The translations under genes were made by a program, and so were the position numbers. Shown here in pieces: positions 20,696 through 32,001 of a DNA stretch of 64,000 nucleotides. Source of the stretch: Cryptomeria japonica (lineage: Eukaryota; Streptophyta; Pinopsida; Cupressales; Cupressaceae); the NCBI RefSeq assembly GCF_030272615.1, contig NC_081408.1, positions 400,671,889 to 400,735,888 of the forward strand. Reading direction: 5' to 3'. Below the pieces are notes generated by a model. The model was not told the origin of the DNA, made no database searches, and worked only from the letters and a program-made list of their open reading frames with translations. Positions within the stretch are counted from its first letter, which is position 1, and every line of letters begins with the position of its first letter.

Positions 20696-22526
20696 ACACT
20701 TCAATTGCTTCTTCATGAGAGCAAATTCTCTCTAAATCCTCTTATATAGAGGTTATGTATCATGTGTGTTTGATGCTCATTTGTTTGTTTTGCAGGTAAT
20801 GAAGAAAGAAATCAAGGGGATCACAGTGGAGGAGGATTGAAACAAGTCTCTCAAGGAGCAAATTTCAACATCAAGATCAAGATACAAGGAAGATATCTTC
20901 TAGGGAACTTCATAAACAAGCACAAGAAGGTGATTACACAAGAAGCATTCACGTGCACAAGGATATGATCCACAACACCAACAACATGAAGGGAGTCACA
21001 AAGAAGGAATTTCAAAGCAGAGAAGTAGTTGTGCCATCAAGAGTTCGTTCCAAGGCAACATCAATACTTCAAAACTAAGAGTATAACTTGCACCTCCATG
21101 ATTGAGACATTCAAAGGGATAGTTTCAGAAGAGTTAATTAAAGTTAGAAGATCCTCATCATCACCGCTAAAGCTGGATAATGATATTCATTCATGATGAT
21201 CTACCAAGTCTATAGGTGCAAAGTTGAAGTGGCGTCCTAATCATCATCCCAGTCACCACTCTATCAATCAGAAAAGTTCCACATCAACATGTCTAGATGC
21301 AATGTACTTGACTCATCCATGATGGCACAAACTCCGAGGCACCTACCCCTATTATCCATCGGTCGAATATTCCAGAGATGACATGTGTCAAAGTGTTGTG
21401 ATTACTTCATTTGCCAGAATTGAGTTTGTTGTAACAAACCCTAATTAGGGTTTTCATTGTAAAATCTCGGCCATTGATCTCAAATTGATCTGAGCCATTG
21501 AATTGTGTTGAGAGCAGTATAAAAGGCTCACGCTCTTCATTTGTAAAGGTTAATAGTGAATATATAGTCTTAGAAGAATAGAATAGAGAATAGTTCAATA
21601 GCAGATAGCAATTAGAGTAGAAGTTAGATTAGGAGAAGGCAAAGATTGTTGCCAAACCTTGTTGTAAAGAGCAGTTGATTTCATTGAAGTTATGGTGAAT
21701 TTGATTTGTTACTTCAACAACTGACATGTTCTTTACTTCTCATTTGCTTTCAAGTTAATTAGATTGGATGGAGGAAATTGTTGAATGCATTTATGTGGAA
21801 TCCGTTTAGTTCATACCACTAGCCTCTTGTTGATTGTAAGTGAGCCTTGCGTGGTCAATTGGAATGATATGAGCTTAACTTCAAATTGTTATGCATCCAT
21901 TGTTTATGCATTAACTTGAATGGTGATCAATGTTTGATGGTAATGATTTGAACATCTTTGAAATGTCCTTAGAAGATTGCATTGAGCTTGTGTCAAATTG
22001 TTCAAGTTGATGGTGAGACCTCGCCCAGTAGGATTCCATTTGATCATTCACCTATCTTCTTACATTCTAGGTCTTAGGATAGAGACTCTCAACCCTTTCC
22101 TTTTGCCCTTTTTTCAACTCAAGCTAGTTTAGGACAAAAAACATCACAAGATTGCAACATCAGATGATTGAGTTCTAGTGATTGAAGCATTCAACAATTC
22201 AACGTAAGTCCCCCTCGTGATTCCAGCATAATCACATCAAACCAACGAGCTTATCCACTCGTTGTAACGCGACATACCAGAACCTGGGAGTTGCCTCAAG
22301 TGATCCTTAGGCTAATCTTCAACATTTGAGTAACTTTGTTCAAGAGAGGATAAGATACTTTTGGGTATTTTGTTCCGTGTTCGCATGTGCATGAAAAACA
22401 CATCAACAGGTTGCCTTGAGGTACACCATCAAATTTCAGTTTAAACATCCCATTTGATGGTAGGTTCCATTTGATGTTAGCACCCTGGTTTATTTGGATT
22501 AACCCACAACACCCTTGAATGGGCAC

Positions 22527-23557
22527 TATAAATATATTTGGAATGGAATAACGAATGCTATTTTGATTTTCATGAATATTTTATTGTTTTATTGATGACA
22601 TGTTTTACCTTGCTATTCATGTTTAAAATCCAGGTACTTGAAAAAAAAAATACTATTTTCATGTTATGTAAATGGAATGCTATTATGTACTACACCCTTA
22701 ATCCTAAAGTGTGCATAGGGATATGAGTAGTCAGCTTGTGGCTACAATTGCTCGTAACTAAATTATATAATTATTCATATTGTCTTATATAGGTAGTTAA
22801 GCTCACTTGGGTGGCATCCAAGGCATAATTAGGGTATATATAGGAGCTAGTGGTTTGTTTATGACCATCATGTTGTATGTTGTGTTCTTATAGAAGACTA
22901 TTAGAAGTAGTCCCCTTGAAATGGCTTTACTATTCTCAAGTATTTGTAGGACATTGCCTATTATATCTTCCTCTTTTGCAAGTTTTTTCATTACATCAAG
23001 ATCAAACTCTGTGTTGTAGTATATGAGTCAACAATGTTTACAAGAAGTAAAGAGTGTTATTTGAGGAAATGCAATCTGGTTTGGAAATTGTTAACAAGAC
23101 TCCAAAACATTTGTCATCCTTAAATTTTGGTGAGTAAAATAATGTATGTAAAGACCATAAAAAACACTACATAACATAATTATTTCTGCTATTAACATTA
23201 TCTTTTTTACAAGTTTGTAAAGCTCAAGTGCTTATCCTCTAGACAAGCATTGACAAATTAGTATAAATAGCAGGTCTGTTTTTTTCATTACAATTACACA
23301 AGTGACGAGACAAGGAGCAAGCTCCCTACATAATGTGTTCACTAGGAGTCCCACCATCACTAGATTACCTTTAAAAACCTACACTCAAGATGTTGTTTTG
23401 CCAAGGCTAATTAGGGAAGTCAATGTGCAAATCTTATTTTGAGAGATGATTAATTTCATTTTGTAATTTACACTTGTTTATACTTAGCACTAACCTTAAC
23501 TGCAGAGTTGCATTAAGTCAACTCTTCATAAAACAAAACTAAGAGGACCTTTCTTTC
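22527..23557. other. intronic spacer, nothing firmly recognised
   Basis: AT-rich. Being upstream of the LINE RNase H piece on the minus strand, it may include decayed LINE ORF2, but I could not identify reverse transcriptase motifs. Confidence 0.35.
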
Positions 23558-23837
23558 TGTAATGTCCCCAATTTGAAATATAATTTAATAATGAATAATA
23601 ATAATAAAATTAAAATACAAAAGAATAGAAATAAAAATTAAATAAAAATATGAAAGAATATAATTAAACTCCCCCAAATATGAGGTATAAAAGGGAGATG
23701 AGAACTCAGTTGAAGGGGGGATAATTTGGGAATCAGAAGTGCAGATCTGATTTAAATAGGAAGTGCAGATCTGATTGTGAAAGGTCGTGTCCCTTTCAAA
23801 GGGCAGAAATAATGAAGAGTTGCACTCTTTCAAAGGG
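23558..23837 (+). repeat. LTR fragment of the TGTAATGTCCCC family
   Basis: It starts TGTAATGTCCCCAATTTG, as do the LTRs at 30637 and 36636, and has a clear TATA box (GGTATAAAAGGGAG, near 23683). It breaks off where a copia LTR begins at 23838. The remaining part was not found. Confidence 0.5.
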
Positions 23838-24085
23838 TGCTAATTATTAAAATAATATTATATCTATTCTATAATGGTCATCTTAGTTGTCGACTTAGTT
23901 GGCTTTTTTAGTTTGTTTAGTGTAACTACTACTTTTATTAGAAGGTGAGTTAGCTTTTTAGTTTTTAGCTTTTTAGCTTCATGTTGAAGCTTCAGGTAAA
24001 CGGTTCGTTCTTTTTAGAACACCGTCTTGTAATTCGCTTTATATACATTGTATATTTGTAAATATAATCATTCAATTATTTTTCA
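23838..24085 (+). repeat. copia LTR (about 248 bp)
   Basis: It is related to the LTR at 16551-16827, sharing TATAATGGTCATCTTAG, TTGTCGACTTAG and the following GCTTTTTAG repeats. It has a TATA box (CTTTATATACATTG) and ends TTTTTCA at 24085. T-rich leader sequence follows to about 26840, interrupted by a LINE. Confidence 0.5.
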
Positions 24086-24299
24086 TGGAATTTATTTCTA
24101 GAATTTTTTTTAAGTGATTTTTTAATGAAAAAAATCCTTAGTACTTTTTTCATTGAAGGGAGGGTTTCTGGGAATCGTGGCTGTGTTCGTGTTTTTTGGA
24201 TCCGCATTTTTTTTTTGATTGGTAATTATTGCTTTTTTATATTAACATCGAGATATAAATCTGGCTTGAACTAGGTGGGGGTTACAACAAGGGAACTCC

Positions 24300-25680
24300 C
24301 TCCCCAGACAACCAATGCTCCAAAGTGCAAGACCCCTTAACAGGTCATCTGTTACAAGTTGTTCTAAAACCATTCTTATCATGGGAACGAAAAACTATAT
24401 TGAACGAAAAATCCTCCCTAGCCCACTTATTTCTTTTCCTTTTCACCTCTGTCCATCCCTCCTCGTGACCCCTAACATCTTGCAGCTCTTTCTTGTATCC
24501 ATCAACAGGAGATGGTCGAAGCACTGAGCTTCTTACACAACCTTGCTTTACCTTCTCCTTACTCCCATCTTCACAAACTACCTTTGGGCTATGTTTTGTT
24601 CTCGCTCCTTGATTACTGTCATGTTCTGGTGTGTTGACCCTGGAGCCAACATCAATGTTGGCCTTAGCCAAAGTACCTGAAACATCTTCAGTAATAGAAG
24701 AAGAAGTGTCAGCACACAAAGATGTGGCATGCTCAGCTCCTATCCCCATAGAGGCTTGTGAGATATTGTTTTGGTTGCTGTTTTCCACCACATAATGGGA
24801 ATCAAAGACATCTTTCCACCACAAACTTTGCTGTTTTGAGTTCTTCTGCTCACAACTTGCAGCTAAATGGCCCATCTGGAAACAATGACGACATCGAAAG
24901 GGAATACCCTCATAATCCATTGATTGTAGCCACTTTCCTTCTCCATATTTCAAAAGCAACTCAACTGGAAAACCCTTTTTTAGATCCATTTCTACCAGAA
25001 TACGAGCAAATGTTGTGTGTTGAAACCCTAGGGAACCCTCATCCGCTCCCAAGAATTTACCTAGTGAGTCTCCAGTAGCCTCAAAACATATTCAAACTAG
25101 AATTGCAAAGGATGGTATGGAAGTCTTACCCACATTGGGACTTTGTCGAAAGATTTCGTGGTGGGATTGAAGGTCAGGTACCACGGTTTCAGGAACAATA
25201 AGAATTTATCCTCCCAACTCCATTGGAAGTCATAGAGGACCTTCTTCCGGTCTGATTCAAAATAAAAAACAACCACGAAATGGCCTCGTTCCCCTGGAAA
25301 AATCTAGACATCTCCCTCAAGAATGGGTTTTGAGAAAGTTGTGATCCATTTGTGAAGATCACACAAACTTGGCCAGACACCCTTGAATCTCCTGATTAAA
25401 CCCAGTTCAGAGAAATGTTTTTCATTTTCTTTTATTTCGTTATCTATCTCCTCCCCTAGAAGTATTGTCGATCTATCTGCTGTTGGAATACCTTGAAAAT
25501 GGTTCCCGTGTTTCTTTGTGGCTCTCGCCAACCTCCTTTGCCCCCATGCCACGATCGATGGTTCTGCTAATGCCGTTCTTGAAAGCATTTCGTCTCCCTA
25601 ACGATATACTCATGAGAAATTCTTGTTGGCAGAGAACCTTAGCTGGTTTGGACTAGGGGAAGCGCCCATATCCCATCCTT
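24300..25680 (-). pseudogene. LINE ORF1 (DUF4283 plus CCHC zinc knuckle), no ORF2 attached
   Basis: ORF1 of plant L1-type LINEs is an RNA-binding protein. On the minus strand the DUF4283-type N-terminal region reads FKGVWPSLCDLHKWI (about 25370) through a GERGHFVVVFYF segment and a WVRLP-like segment, then FARILVEMDLKKGFPVELLL and the knuckle FRCRHCFQMGHLAASC (C-x2-C-x4-H-x4-C, near 24860). The tail contains EGWTEVKRKRNKW. Frame breaks lie near 25300 and 25080. After the ORF1 stop (24345) comes a short tail ending GATGTTAATATAAAAAAGC, which looks like a LINE 3' end, with no reverse transcriptase between. It sits inside copia leader DNA. Confidence 0.65.
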
Positions 25681-26635
25681 ACCCTTGTCGTTGTGGAAAA
25701 AATCATTTGCTTGTCACGTGGTTCCACCTCTGCAAACCCTAGCGTACGAGAGCCTTGACAGCACCATTTGGATCCACATTTTTTTCTTGACAAGGGTTTT
25801 TGCTTGCATTTGGTGTTCGTCCTCCCCATGTTCGTGTTGCCTGTTTCTGAAAATCGTGAAGGATTTTTTTCTTTGATAGATCGCGACATTGTTTTGCTAA
25901 AAAATTCATGGTTTTTAAATCTAAAAATAGTGGGCTGTATTTCAAAATTTTTCAGACATGTTCTTTCTGGAGCAGCTTGTGATGTTTCTGCAAGCATTTT
26001 CCGCATCGATGTGCCCTTCTTTCCATGGTGTAAGGTTTTCTGCCCATGCGCTAGCTTTCTATAAGGTGCAAAACGCGATTTTTTTCTCTCCTGACTTTTT
26101 TGTGTCTGATTTTCATCGGGTTTCGGCAATTTTTTTTTTTTCGAATGAACTTTTTCATCCGCGCGTTGGGGTTTTTGGCGATGCAATTCATATTCGCAAT
26201 GTGTTTTTGTGCTTTGCACGATGTGAATTTTGCGTTTATTTTTTTGGTGCGATTTTCGTGACTTCAACTTGTTGGTTTTCTTTTGGGTTACAGACGCAAT
26301 TTTTTTTGTTATTGGCAGCATTTTTTTTTTGCGCCGCGACGTTTTTAGACTGTGCGTGGTCTCAGAATTTTTGCCACGCGATACCTCTTGTTTTGTGTGC
26401 ATGGGTCTATTTGTTTTGGTGCAGAAAAAAAACCTGTAACTGTTAAATTTTTGGTTTTTTTGGCGGCGATTGTGAAGGACTTCCCGTGGACTTCCCGCAT
26501 GTTTTCTGCAAGGTTTCGTGTTCCTTTTTGGAGCGATCTGTTTTCGACCTTATCAATTTTCCACGACGTCAGTTTTCAACTTCCTGCTCGCAAGTTTTGT
26601 GGATTGGACGGGCTCTGTCGAATGCAGCCAGAGTG

Positions 26636-26830
26636 TTGGGTTTTTATATTTTTTTCCTTGAAAAAAAAATTGGGTTTTTAATAATTTTTATCCCAAAAAA
26701 TTATTCCTGGTTTTTTATAATTTTTTTGCTTAAAAATTTTATTTCAGGTTTTTATAATTTGTTTTCCTTAAAAAAATTATTTTGGGTTTTTCTAGTTTTT
26801 CCCTTGAAAAAAATTATTTTTTTAGGCTTT
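26636..26830 (+). repeat. T-rich leader repeats, second copy
   Basis: Four to five units of about 40 bp, built of GGGTTTTTATAATTTTT, TCCC or TTCC and AAAAAATTATT. They match the family at 15410-15610. Confidence 0.7.
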
Positions 26831-26885
26831 ATAACAATTCTGAAAATTAATCACTAGCTGCAATGGCTCTCCTTATAATTTTGGC

Positions 26886-26886
<1 letters not shown>

Positions 26887-26955
<69 letters not shown>
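26887..26955. repeat. (AT)n(AG)n microsatellite
   Basis: About nine AT units run directly into about 25 AG units, 34 bp upstream of the hAT transposon. Confidence 0.95.
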
Positions 26956-26958
<3 letters not shown>

Positions 26959-26999
26959 ACAACAACAATATAACATGACAATTTATAATCTAAGTTGCA

Positions 27000-27172
27000 G
27001 GGTTCGCCCCTGGGAAGCCCTGGTACGGGTCCGGGTTCGACCGGGTCCGTGGTACGGGTCCGGTTCGACCCGGGTTCGACCAGGGTTCGTAAAACCCAGG
27101 GTGGGTTCGACCCGGGTCGAACCCAGTCGAACCCGGGCGGACCCAGTCGAACCCGCGTGGCTGGGCGGCCCA
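27000..27172. repeat. 5' subterminal repeats of the hAT element
   Basis: At least ten copies of GGGTTCGACC-type words and their reverse (CGAACCC) are packed in 170 bp, with CGGGTCCGG variants. Such arrays are plausible transposase binding sites. Confidence 0.75.
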
Positions 27173-27579
27173 ATAAGTTAAAAAACAAACCAAATTTTTT
27201 TTTTTTTTCAATTCCGCCTTTAAAAAAGCGAAAATTATAACCTAAAAAACACTTCTAAAACATCTTATTGACACATTTCACCTCATTTGTGTTGCAAACA
27301 AATTTTTTATGAGAGCAGGTTGAAGAGAGGTTGAACAAAATTTGGCTTCCAAGATCAAAGAGGAGGAGTTGAAGACTGATTTTAGAAGCTTCAACAAGTG
27401 TTGCAGCATCATTTCCATACATTTTCAAGCTTCCATTGGCAGCAAGAGGTAGGTTTTTAAACATTTTTTTCCAACTATTTTTGTTTCACAAATTGTCAAA
27501 CATGAAACTTGAATTTTTTTTCATTATTTAGTTTTTGTTTTTGAATATGTTTATTTTATTTCTTGCCATAGGAACTAGA

Positions 27580-30062
27580 ATGGCATCTACATCTTCCTCC
27601 ATTGGCAATGAACAAGTAATTGCAAAACAAAGAAATGATCCAAATTCTCCCTTATGGAAATATGTGGACATTATAAAACAACTTCCGGGAGGTGGGGGAT
27701 TCCGTTGGAAATGCCATGGATGTGATATTGAACGTAATAGTTCATATTATCGAGTGGTAGGCCATTTGTGTGGAATAAAAGGAAGAGGCATCAAAAAATG
27801 CCCTGGCAAAAATGGTAAACCTATACCAGATGAGATAGTGATGAAATATATTAGGGAGCATGAGGCGGCAGAAGAGAGGGAAGCCCGTAGATTGAACCAA
27901 ACCGCATCAAAGAAAACAAGGGGAATGCAAGGCCCTTCTAATCCCAGTATTGTAGTAGAAGACCACCCCTTCTTTGCCACAAATGAACCTCAAAGTGAAC
28001 CACCCTTGACACGTAAAAGAACAAAAGGGCCTTTAGAAACCGCATTCCAAAATGAGAGTAGAGACAATGCTGATCAAGATATAGTAAGGTGCATTTATGC
28101 AAATGGTTTGTCATTCAATGTTGTTCGCTCCCCATATTGGAAGCAAATGATAAAAAGTGTTAATGAGGCACCAAGAGGGTATAAGGGCCCCGGTTATGAG
28201 AAGGTACGTGGAACATTATTGGAGAAAGAGGTGAAGAGGGTTGAAGATGCATTGAAACCCATAAGGGATTCGTGGGTTGAGACAGGTGTAACAATTGTTT
28301 CAGATGGGTGGAAAGATGCTAAAAACCGTCCCTTGATCAATGTCATAGCGGTGTCCCCTAAAGGGGCAATGTTTTTGAGAGCTGTGGATTGTGAGGGCCA
28401 AATAAAAGATGGCGAATTTATTGCAGAAATTCTCATCTCTGCCATTGAGTCTGTGGGACCCCGCAATGTTGTCCAAGTCATAACGGACAATGCAAAAAAT
28501 TGTAGAGCTGCTGGTTTGTTGGTTGAGCAACGCTATGATCACATCTTTTGGACACCTTGTGCGGTACATTCACTCAATCTTATGCTACAAAGGATTGGGC
28601 AAAAAATAAAATGGATCAGAGATGTGTATGCAGAGGCTGAGGACATCCAGATGTTCATCACAAACCACCACATGTCTCAAGGGATTTTTAGAACCTATTC
28701 GAATTTGGAGCTATTGAAGGTAAGTGAAATAGTAATTTAATTTTACATTTTCTGATTTTTTTGAATTTTCAATGTTAATAATATCATTGTGTAAGCTATA
28801 TTGTGTATTCTTCTTTAAAGTTTGGCTTTATTTTTTAATAATTTGGCATTAATTTGTGTTATAGGTTGCTGAGACCCGTTTTGCATCAAACACAATCGTC
28901 TTAAGACGACTTGTGAAAGTTAGAGTGGCACTATGCAATATGGTGATCAGCACCAATTGGACTGTATGGAAGCAAAGTAGCACTGAGAGGGCAGGAAAAA
29001 TTAGGGATAGAATATTGGATGAGAAATGGTGGGATCTTGTTACATATCTCCTAAGTATCACTGAGCCCATCATGAGCATGATTCGCTATACAGACATGGA
29101 TAGGCCTTGCATAGGTGAGATTTATGATGGCATTGATTCAATGCTTGAAAAAATAAAGTTCACTATAAATGAAAAAGAGAATGATCCTCAGGAGAAATTC
29201 TTCAAAGAACTGGAATTAATTATTGTAGAGAGGTGGAATAAGATGACCACTCCTTTGCACCTTCTTGCCTATGCCTTGACACCTAAGTACTATAGCAATC
29301 AGTTTCTTGATAAACCAGGAAGGATTCCACCATGGAGAGATCTAGAAGTATCTGATGGGTATAAGGCAGCATTTCTTAGACTATATCCCGATGATGATTT
29401 GCGAGATGTTGTTACAAATGAGTTCATAGAATTTGCAAATGGGAATGGTCTAAGTGTTGATGCACTTCGTCATAGATCCAAGAAAGATGCTCATAGCTGG
29501 TGGTACTTCCATGGCACATGCTTCCAACACCTACAACCCCTCGCTATAAAAGTTTTATCACAAGTAAGTTTAATTAATTAAAATTTTTAATTTACAAGTT
29601 TTAGTTTATTTATAGTTTACTTTGTCTTCATAGGTTGCTAGTAATTTTATTTTTATTAATGTATAACTTTAATTGTTTACTTTGTCTTCATAGGTTGCTA
29701 GTTCATCTGCTTCAGAAAGAAATTGGAGCACATACTCTTTCATCCACTCAGTAAAGCGCAATAGGCTGCTATCAAAAAGAGCGGAGAATTTAGTATATGT
29801 GCATTCCAACCTACGTCTTCTTTCACACAAACAACATGACTACACACAAGGGGAAACAAAGATGTGGGATATAGAGCCAGAGCATACTGATTTGGATGCT
29901 CCTGGTTCTCAGCTTCTTGCATTGACACTTGATGACTCGGAAATTGAGCCAACTTATAGTGCAAGTGCAAGTGGCATTGGCTCATGTAATGTCAATGTCA
30001 ATGAGGATGAGGAGGAGGAGGAGGAGGAGGATGAAGAATTAGATGATCCATTTGATGATTAA
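27580..30062 (+). CDS. hAT transposase (BED zinc finger, DUF659, hAT dimerisation), 3 coding exons
   Basis: It catalyses cut-and-paste transposition by binding the element ends. Coding exons are 27580-28719, 28865-29563 and 29694-30062; both introns are GT..AG and phase 0, giving 735 residues. Residues 23-75 form a BED finger (C45, C48, H62, C74). A DUF659/RNase H-like core carries D242 (VSDGW), D303 (ITDN) and the TPC-x-x-H motif (C327, H330). Exon 2 begins VAETRFAS. Exon 3 has ASERNWSTYSF with the probable third acidic residue E620, then an acidic tail (EEEEEEEDEE). The ATG follows an AG-like junction (CCATAG at 27566-27571), and a donor-like GAG|GTAGGT near 27449 suggests a leader intron. 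A tandem duplication creates two acceptors for intron 2; only the second keeps the frame. No stop or frameshift is visible. Confidence 0.88.
29616..29707 (+). repeat. duplicated 3' splice acceptor in hAT intron 2
   Basis: TTTACTTTGTCTTCATAG followed by GTTGCTAGT occurs at about 29616-29642 and again at about 29676-29702. The first copy leads to AATTTTATT..GTATAA, which reaches a stop after a few codons; the second leads to TCATCTGCTTCAGAAAGA (SSASER), the conserved transposase sequence. Exon 3 therefore starts at 29694. Confidence 0.85.
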
Positions 30063-30299
30063 ACTTTTAAGTTTATATTTTTGAAAGTTGAAACAATGAT
30101 ACTTGAATATTTTGTCATTTTGATATTAAACTTGATGTATATGATGCTATTATCAATTATGGTATGATCATGATGCTATGATTACAAGTTTATGTTTGTT
30201 TTGTTGTTCATATGATGCTATGTGACATGCATATTTTAATTCATGCTTATAGGCTTTGATATATATATATATAATATATATATAAATTTACATGTTTTT

Positions 30300-30405
30300 G
30301 TACTAACGAACCCAAACGAACCCAAACCCCTTTTCAAAATTTTGCCGTACCGGCGTACCGGGTTCTTCGAACCCGAACCGGAACCCGAACCCGAACCGGC
30401 AACTT
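30300..30405. repeat. 3' subterminal repeats of the hAT element
   Basis: Repeated CGAACCC and GAACCGG words, with a CCGTACCGGCGTACCGGG palindrome-like block (30346-30363), end in CGGCAACTTAG. They mirror the 5' array. Confidence 0.75.
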
Positions 30406-30636
30406 AGTTTATAATGATGGATGATGTTTGCAGAAGTCTGCATGCCAACCACTTTTCAAAAAGAAAGTTTTTTTTTGTACTTCTCACATAATACAACACT
30501 TGACCAAACCATGGCCAACACACCTTTGATCTCTTTTGCAACTGACAATAATAACTGACACTATATCATATCAAGAATTTTGAAGTTTTATGCTTTTTTG
30601 AATGATGATCAGAAACCCAAATTATTGCTGTTAATA

Positions 30637-31953
30637 TGTAATGTCCCCAATTTTTATGGTGACATTTAATTAAATTGATTTTTATCAAAATATAAATGAA
30701 ATATTCATATGACGACTTAATATTAATTAATTTAATTAGATAACAATAAAATAATAAAATATTATTATAATGTCACTTTATTAAACAAAGTTTTCCAACA
30801 TTCAAGTCGGCCTTATCTTCTAGAAAGTTCGTGGAGGTCTTTATAAGGAGGCTTGCTGGGAGTTGTGAAGCATGCTTATGGATTGGATAAACAGTTTATG
30901 ATTTCTGGAGATGAAAACCTTCAGGAGTTGGAGAGAAGGGCTGGATGAAACCCTAGTTCTTCCAAAGGGGTGGATTCGTGATGGTGTCTACATTTGAGCC
31001 AAATTTGTGAAGTCTCCTTTGGAGACAAGTTTGCAGATAAGTTCTATCATCAGATTCCTATAAGATAGTATTTGTGCGGCTGGTTTATATTCTGAATTGG
31101 GATAACGGGAATATTATATTCTAAGTGTTGTAGTTCATACTCAGTGACCTTTGGGGGTTTATGATTTTGCCGAAATAATAAAGGGAGTCGATAATATTCT
31201 TTGTGGTGAATTCTACATATATATTTCATTTTGAGGATGGATACTATGAAATCGTGGTTGGGGTCTATTGTTTACAATCTGCGGAATAATTGAATCGAAT
31301 AATGTTGTGTGACGGTGGGCTGATTAACCCGACTCCTCATTTGGCTTTCTTTTAATATCCGTGTGAGAATATAGGAGCAAGTATTATATCATCGATATTC
31401 TGGAGTTATTGATGAACGGAGGCACTTATATTGGTTAATCAATCTTATATTTATTGGGCTAACCTGTGCAAAGCCTGGCACGGAAGTATTTGCATGTAAA
31501 CAGAGAACAGTTGCAACGGTGTGTAGGAGTTCCAGACATAGCAAGAGCAGACAGCGATACAGATCATTGTCTCTACCGTAAGTGGCACTGAGAAGTACTG
31601 GAGCTTGTAATAAATTGGTAACCCAAGACTTGATATATTTTGGAGCTTAGATGAATGCGTAGGAACTTCCAATGCTAGCATTCAGCCTTCTATATCTTGT
31701 ATCGACCTCTTGCCTGTCCTACCCATCAAATAAAGGGTCAGAGATTTTTTGTAATAGCTATGTATCTGTCAAATAGTCTTATTAAGCTAAGCATCAATAT
31801 TTTGGTTCTGTTATTATTTCTCTACAAGTTCTGAATGACATATATGTAAATCTGAAGCAAACATCTAATATGTTAAAGTGGTTCAGAATGGAATGCATTC
31901 ATCTGTGACTTTTTGTGGGAGTTTTGCTAGAATTTGTGTTTAGGGATATTACA
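30637..31953 (+). repeat. left LTR (1,317 bp)
   Basis: It starts TGTAATGTCCCCAATTTTTATGG without the final bases of the right copy's indel, and ends AGGGATATTACA. A TATA-like TTTATAAGGAGG lies near 30840. An antisense ORF at 31451-31681 recurs in the right LTR and is not considered a gene. Confidence 0.9.
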
Positions 31954-31954
31954 G

Positions 31955-31966
31955 TGGTATCGGAGC
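31955..31966 (+). other. primer-binding site (tRNA-Met type variant)
   Basis: TGGTATCGGAGC lies one base after the left LTR end, differing by one base from the standard TGGTATCAGAGC. Confidence 0.8.
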
Positions 31967-32001
31967 TGTGCATCCTGCTAGCCTAGGGGTGATAGTCAAA
32001 G

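Larger units (their letters stand above)
19407..22408 (+). mobile_element. 3.0-kb solo LTR (TSD GGTTG) inserted in LINE RNase H
   Basis: It begins TGTTGTGAGGTATTTACAC and ends GAAAAACACATCAACA, flanked by GGTTG at 19402-19406 and 22409-22413. A TATA box in promoter context (CAGTATAAAAGGC, near 21517) supports plus orientation. No retroviral domain lies inside. A short ORF at 19605-19826 and a 27-bp minisatellite do. A 3-kb LTR is long but within the range of large plant gypsy elements. I cannot exclude a short non-autonomous element with unrecognised LTRs. The boundary call is strong because excision restores the host reading frame. Confidence 0.65.
19062..22526 (-). pseudogene. LINE ORF2 C-terminal RNase H domain, split by a solo LTR
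   Basis: Two minus-strand pieces belong together. The upstream piece (22526-22409) has FKLKFDGVPQGN, the first catalytic Asp motif of plant LINE RNase H (F-x-FDG-x-x-x-GN). The downstream piece (19406-19062) has NETEAQAL (the Glu motif, usually N-x-AEA-x-AL), NIIIEGNYMVIIN (normally the EGDS-x-x-x-I motif) and REGNKYANTSANYA (the H/REGN..AD..A end). Joining the pieces after removing the 3.0-kb insert and one GGTTG copy restores GNPRASNVGCNIRG, the expected GNPG..G..GC.IR stretch. A stop and frameshift follow, and the second Asp is Asn, so the domain is dead. Confidence 0.7.
24086..26880 (+). mobile_element. copia leader region interrupted by an ORF1-only LINE
   Basis: Leader-like T-rich sequence directly follows the LTR (24086-24240) and resumes about 25690-26840, ending in the GGGTTTTTATAATTTTT repeats seen at 15410-15610. 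Long ORFs on both strands between 25650 and 26860 are composition artefacts of T/A runs. No gag is recognisable after the leader. The DNA between about 24241 and 25685 is the LINE listed separately. Confidence 0.4.
26990..30407 (+). mobile_element. complete hAT DNA transposon, 3,418 bp, 8-bp TSD TTTATAAT
   Basis: The termini are CTAAGTTGCAGGGTTCG and, reading inward from the other end, CTAAGTTGCCGGTTCGG. They share nine terminal bases and a GGTTCG-type continuation. TTTATAAT occurs immediately outside both ends (26982-26989 and 30408-30415); an 8-bp duplication is the hAT hallmark. GC-rich subterminal arrays of GGGTTCG/CGAACCC occur at both ends, and the interior carries a three-exon transposase gene without visible damage. 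This is the best-preserved mobile element in the window. Confidence 0.92.

Noticed and set aside
25653-26857. Long overlapping ORFs on both strands (249 aa minus; 162 and 123 aa plus)
   Set aside because: The region is a T/A-run-rich retroelement leader. The proteins are Lys- or Phe-rich with no motif, and both strands are open at once, as composition alone predicts.
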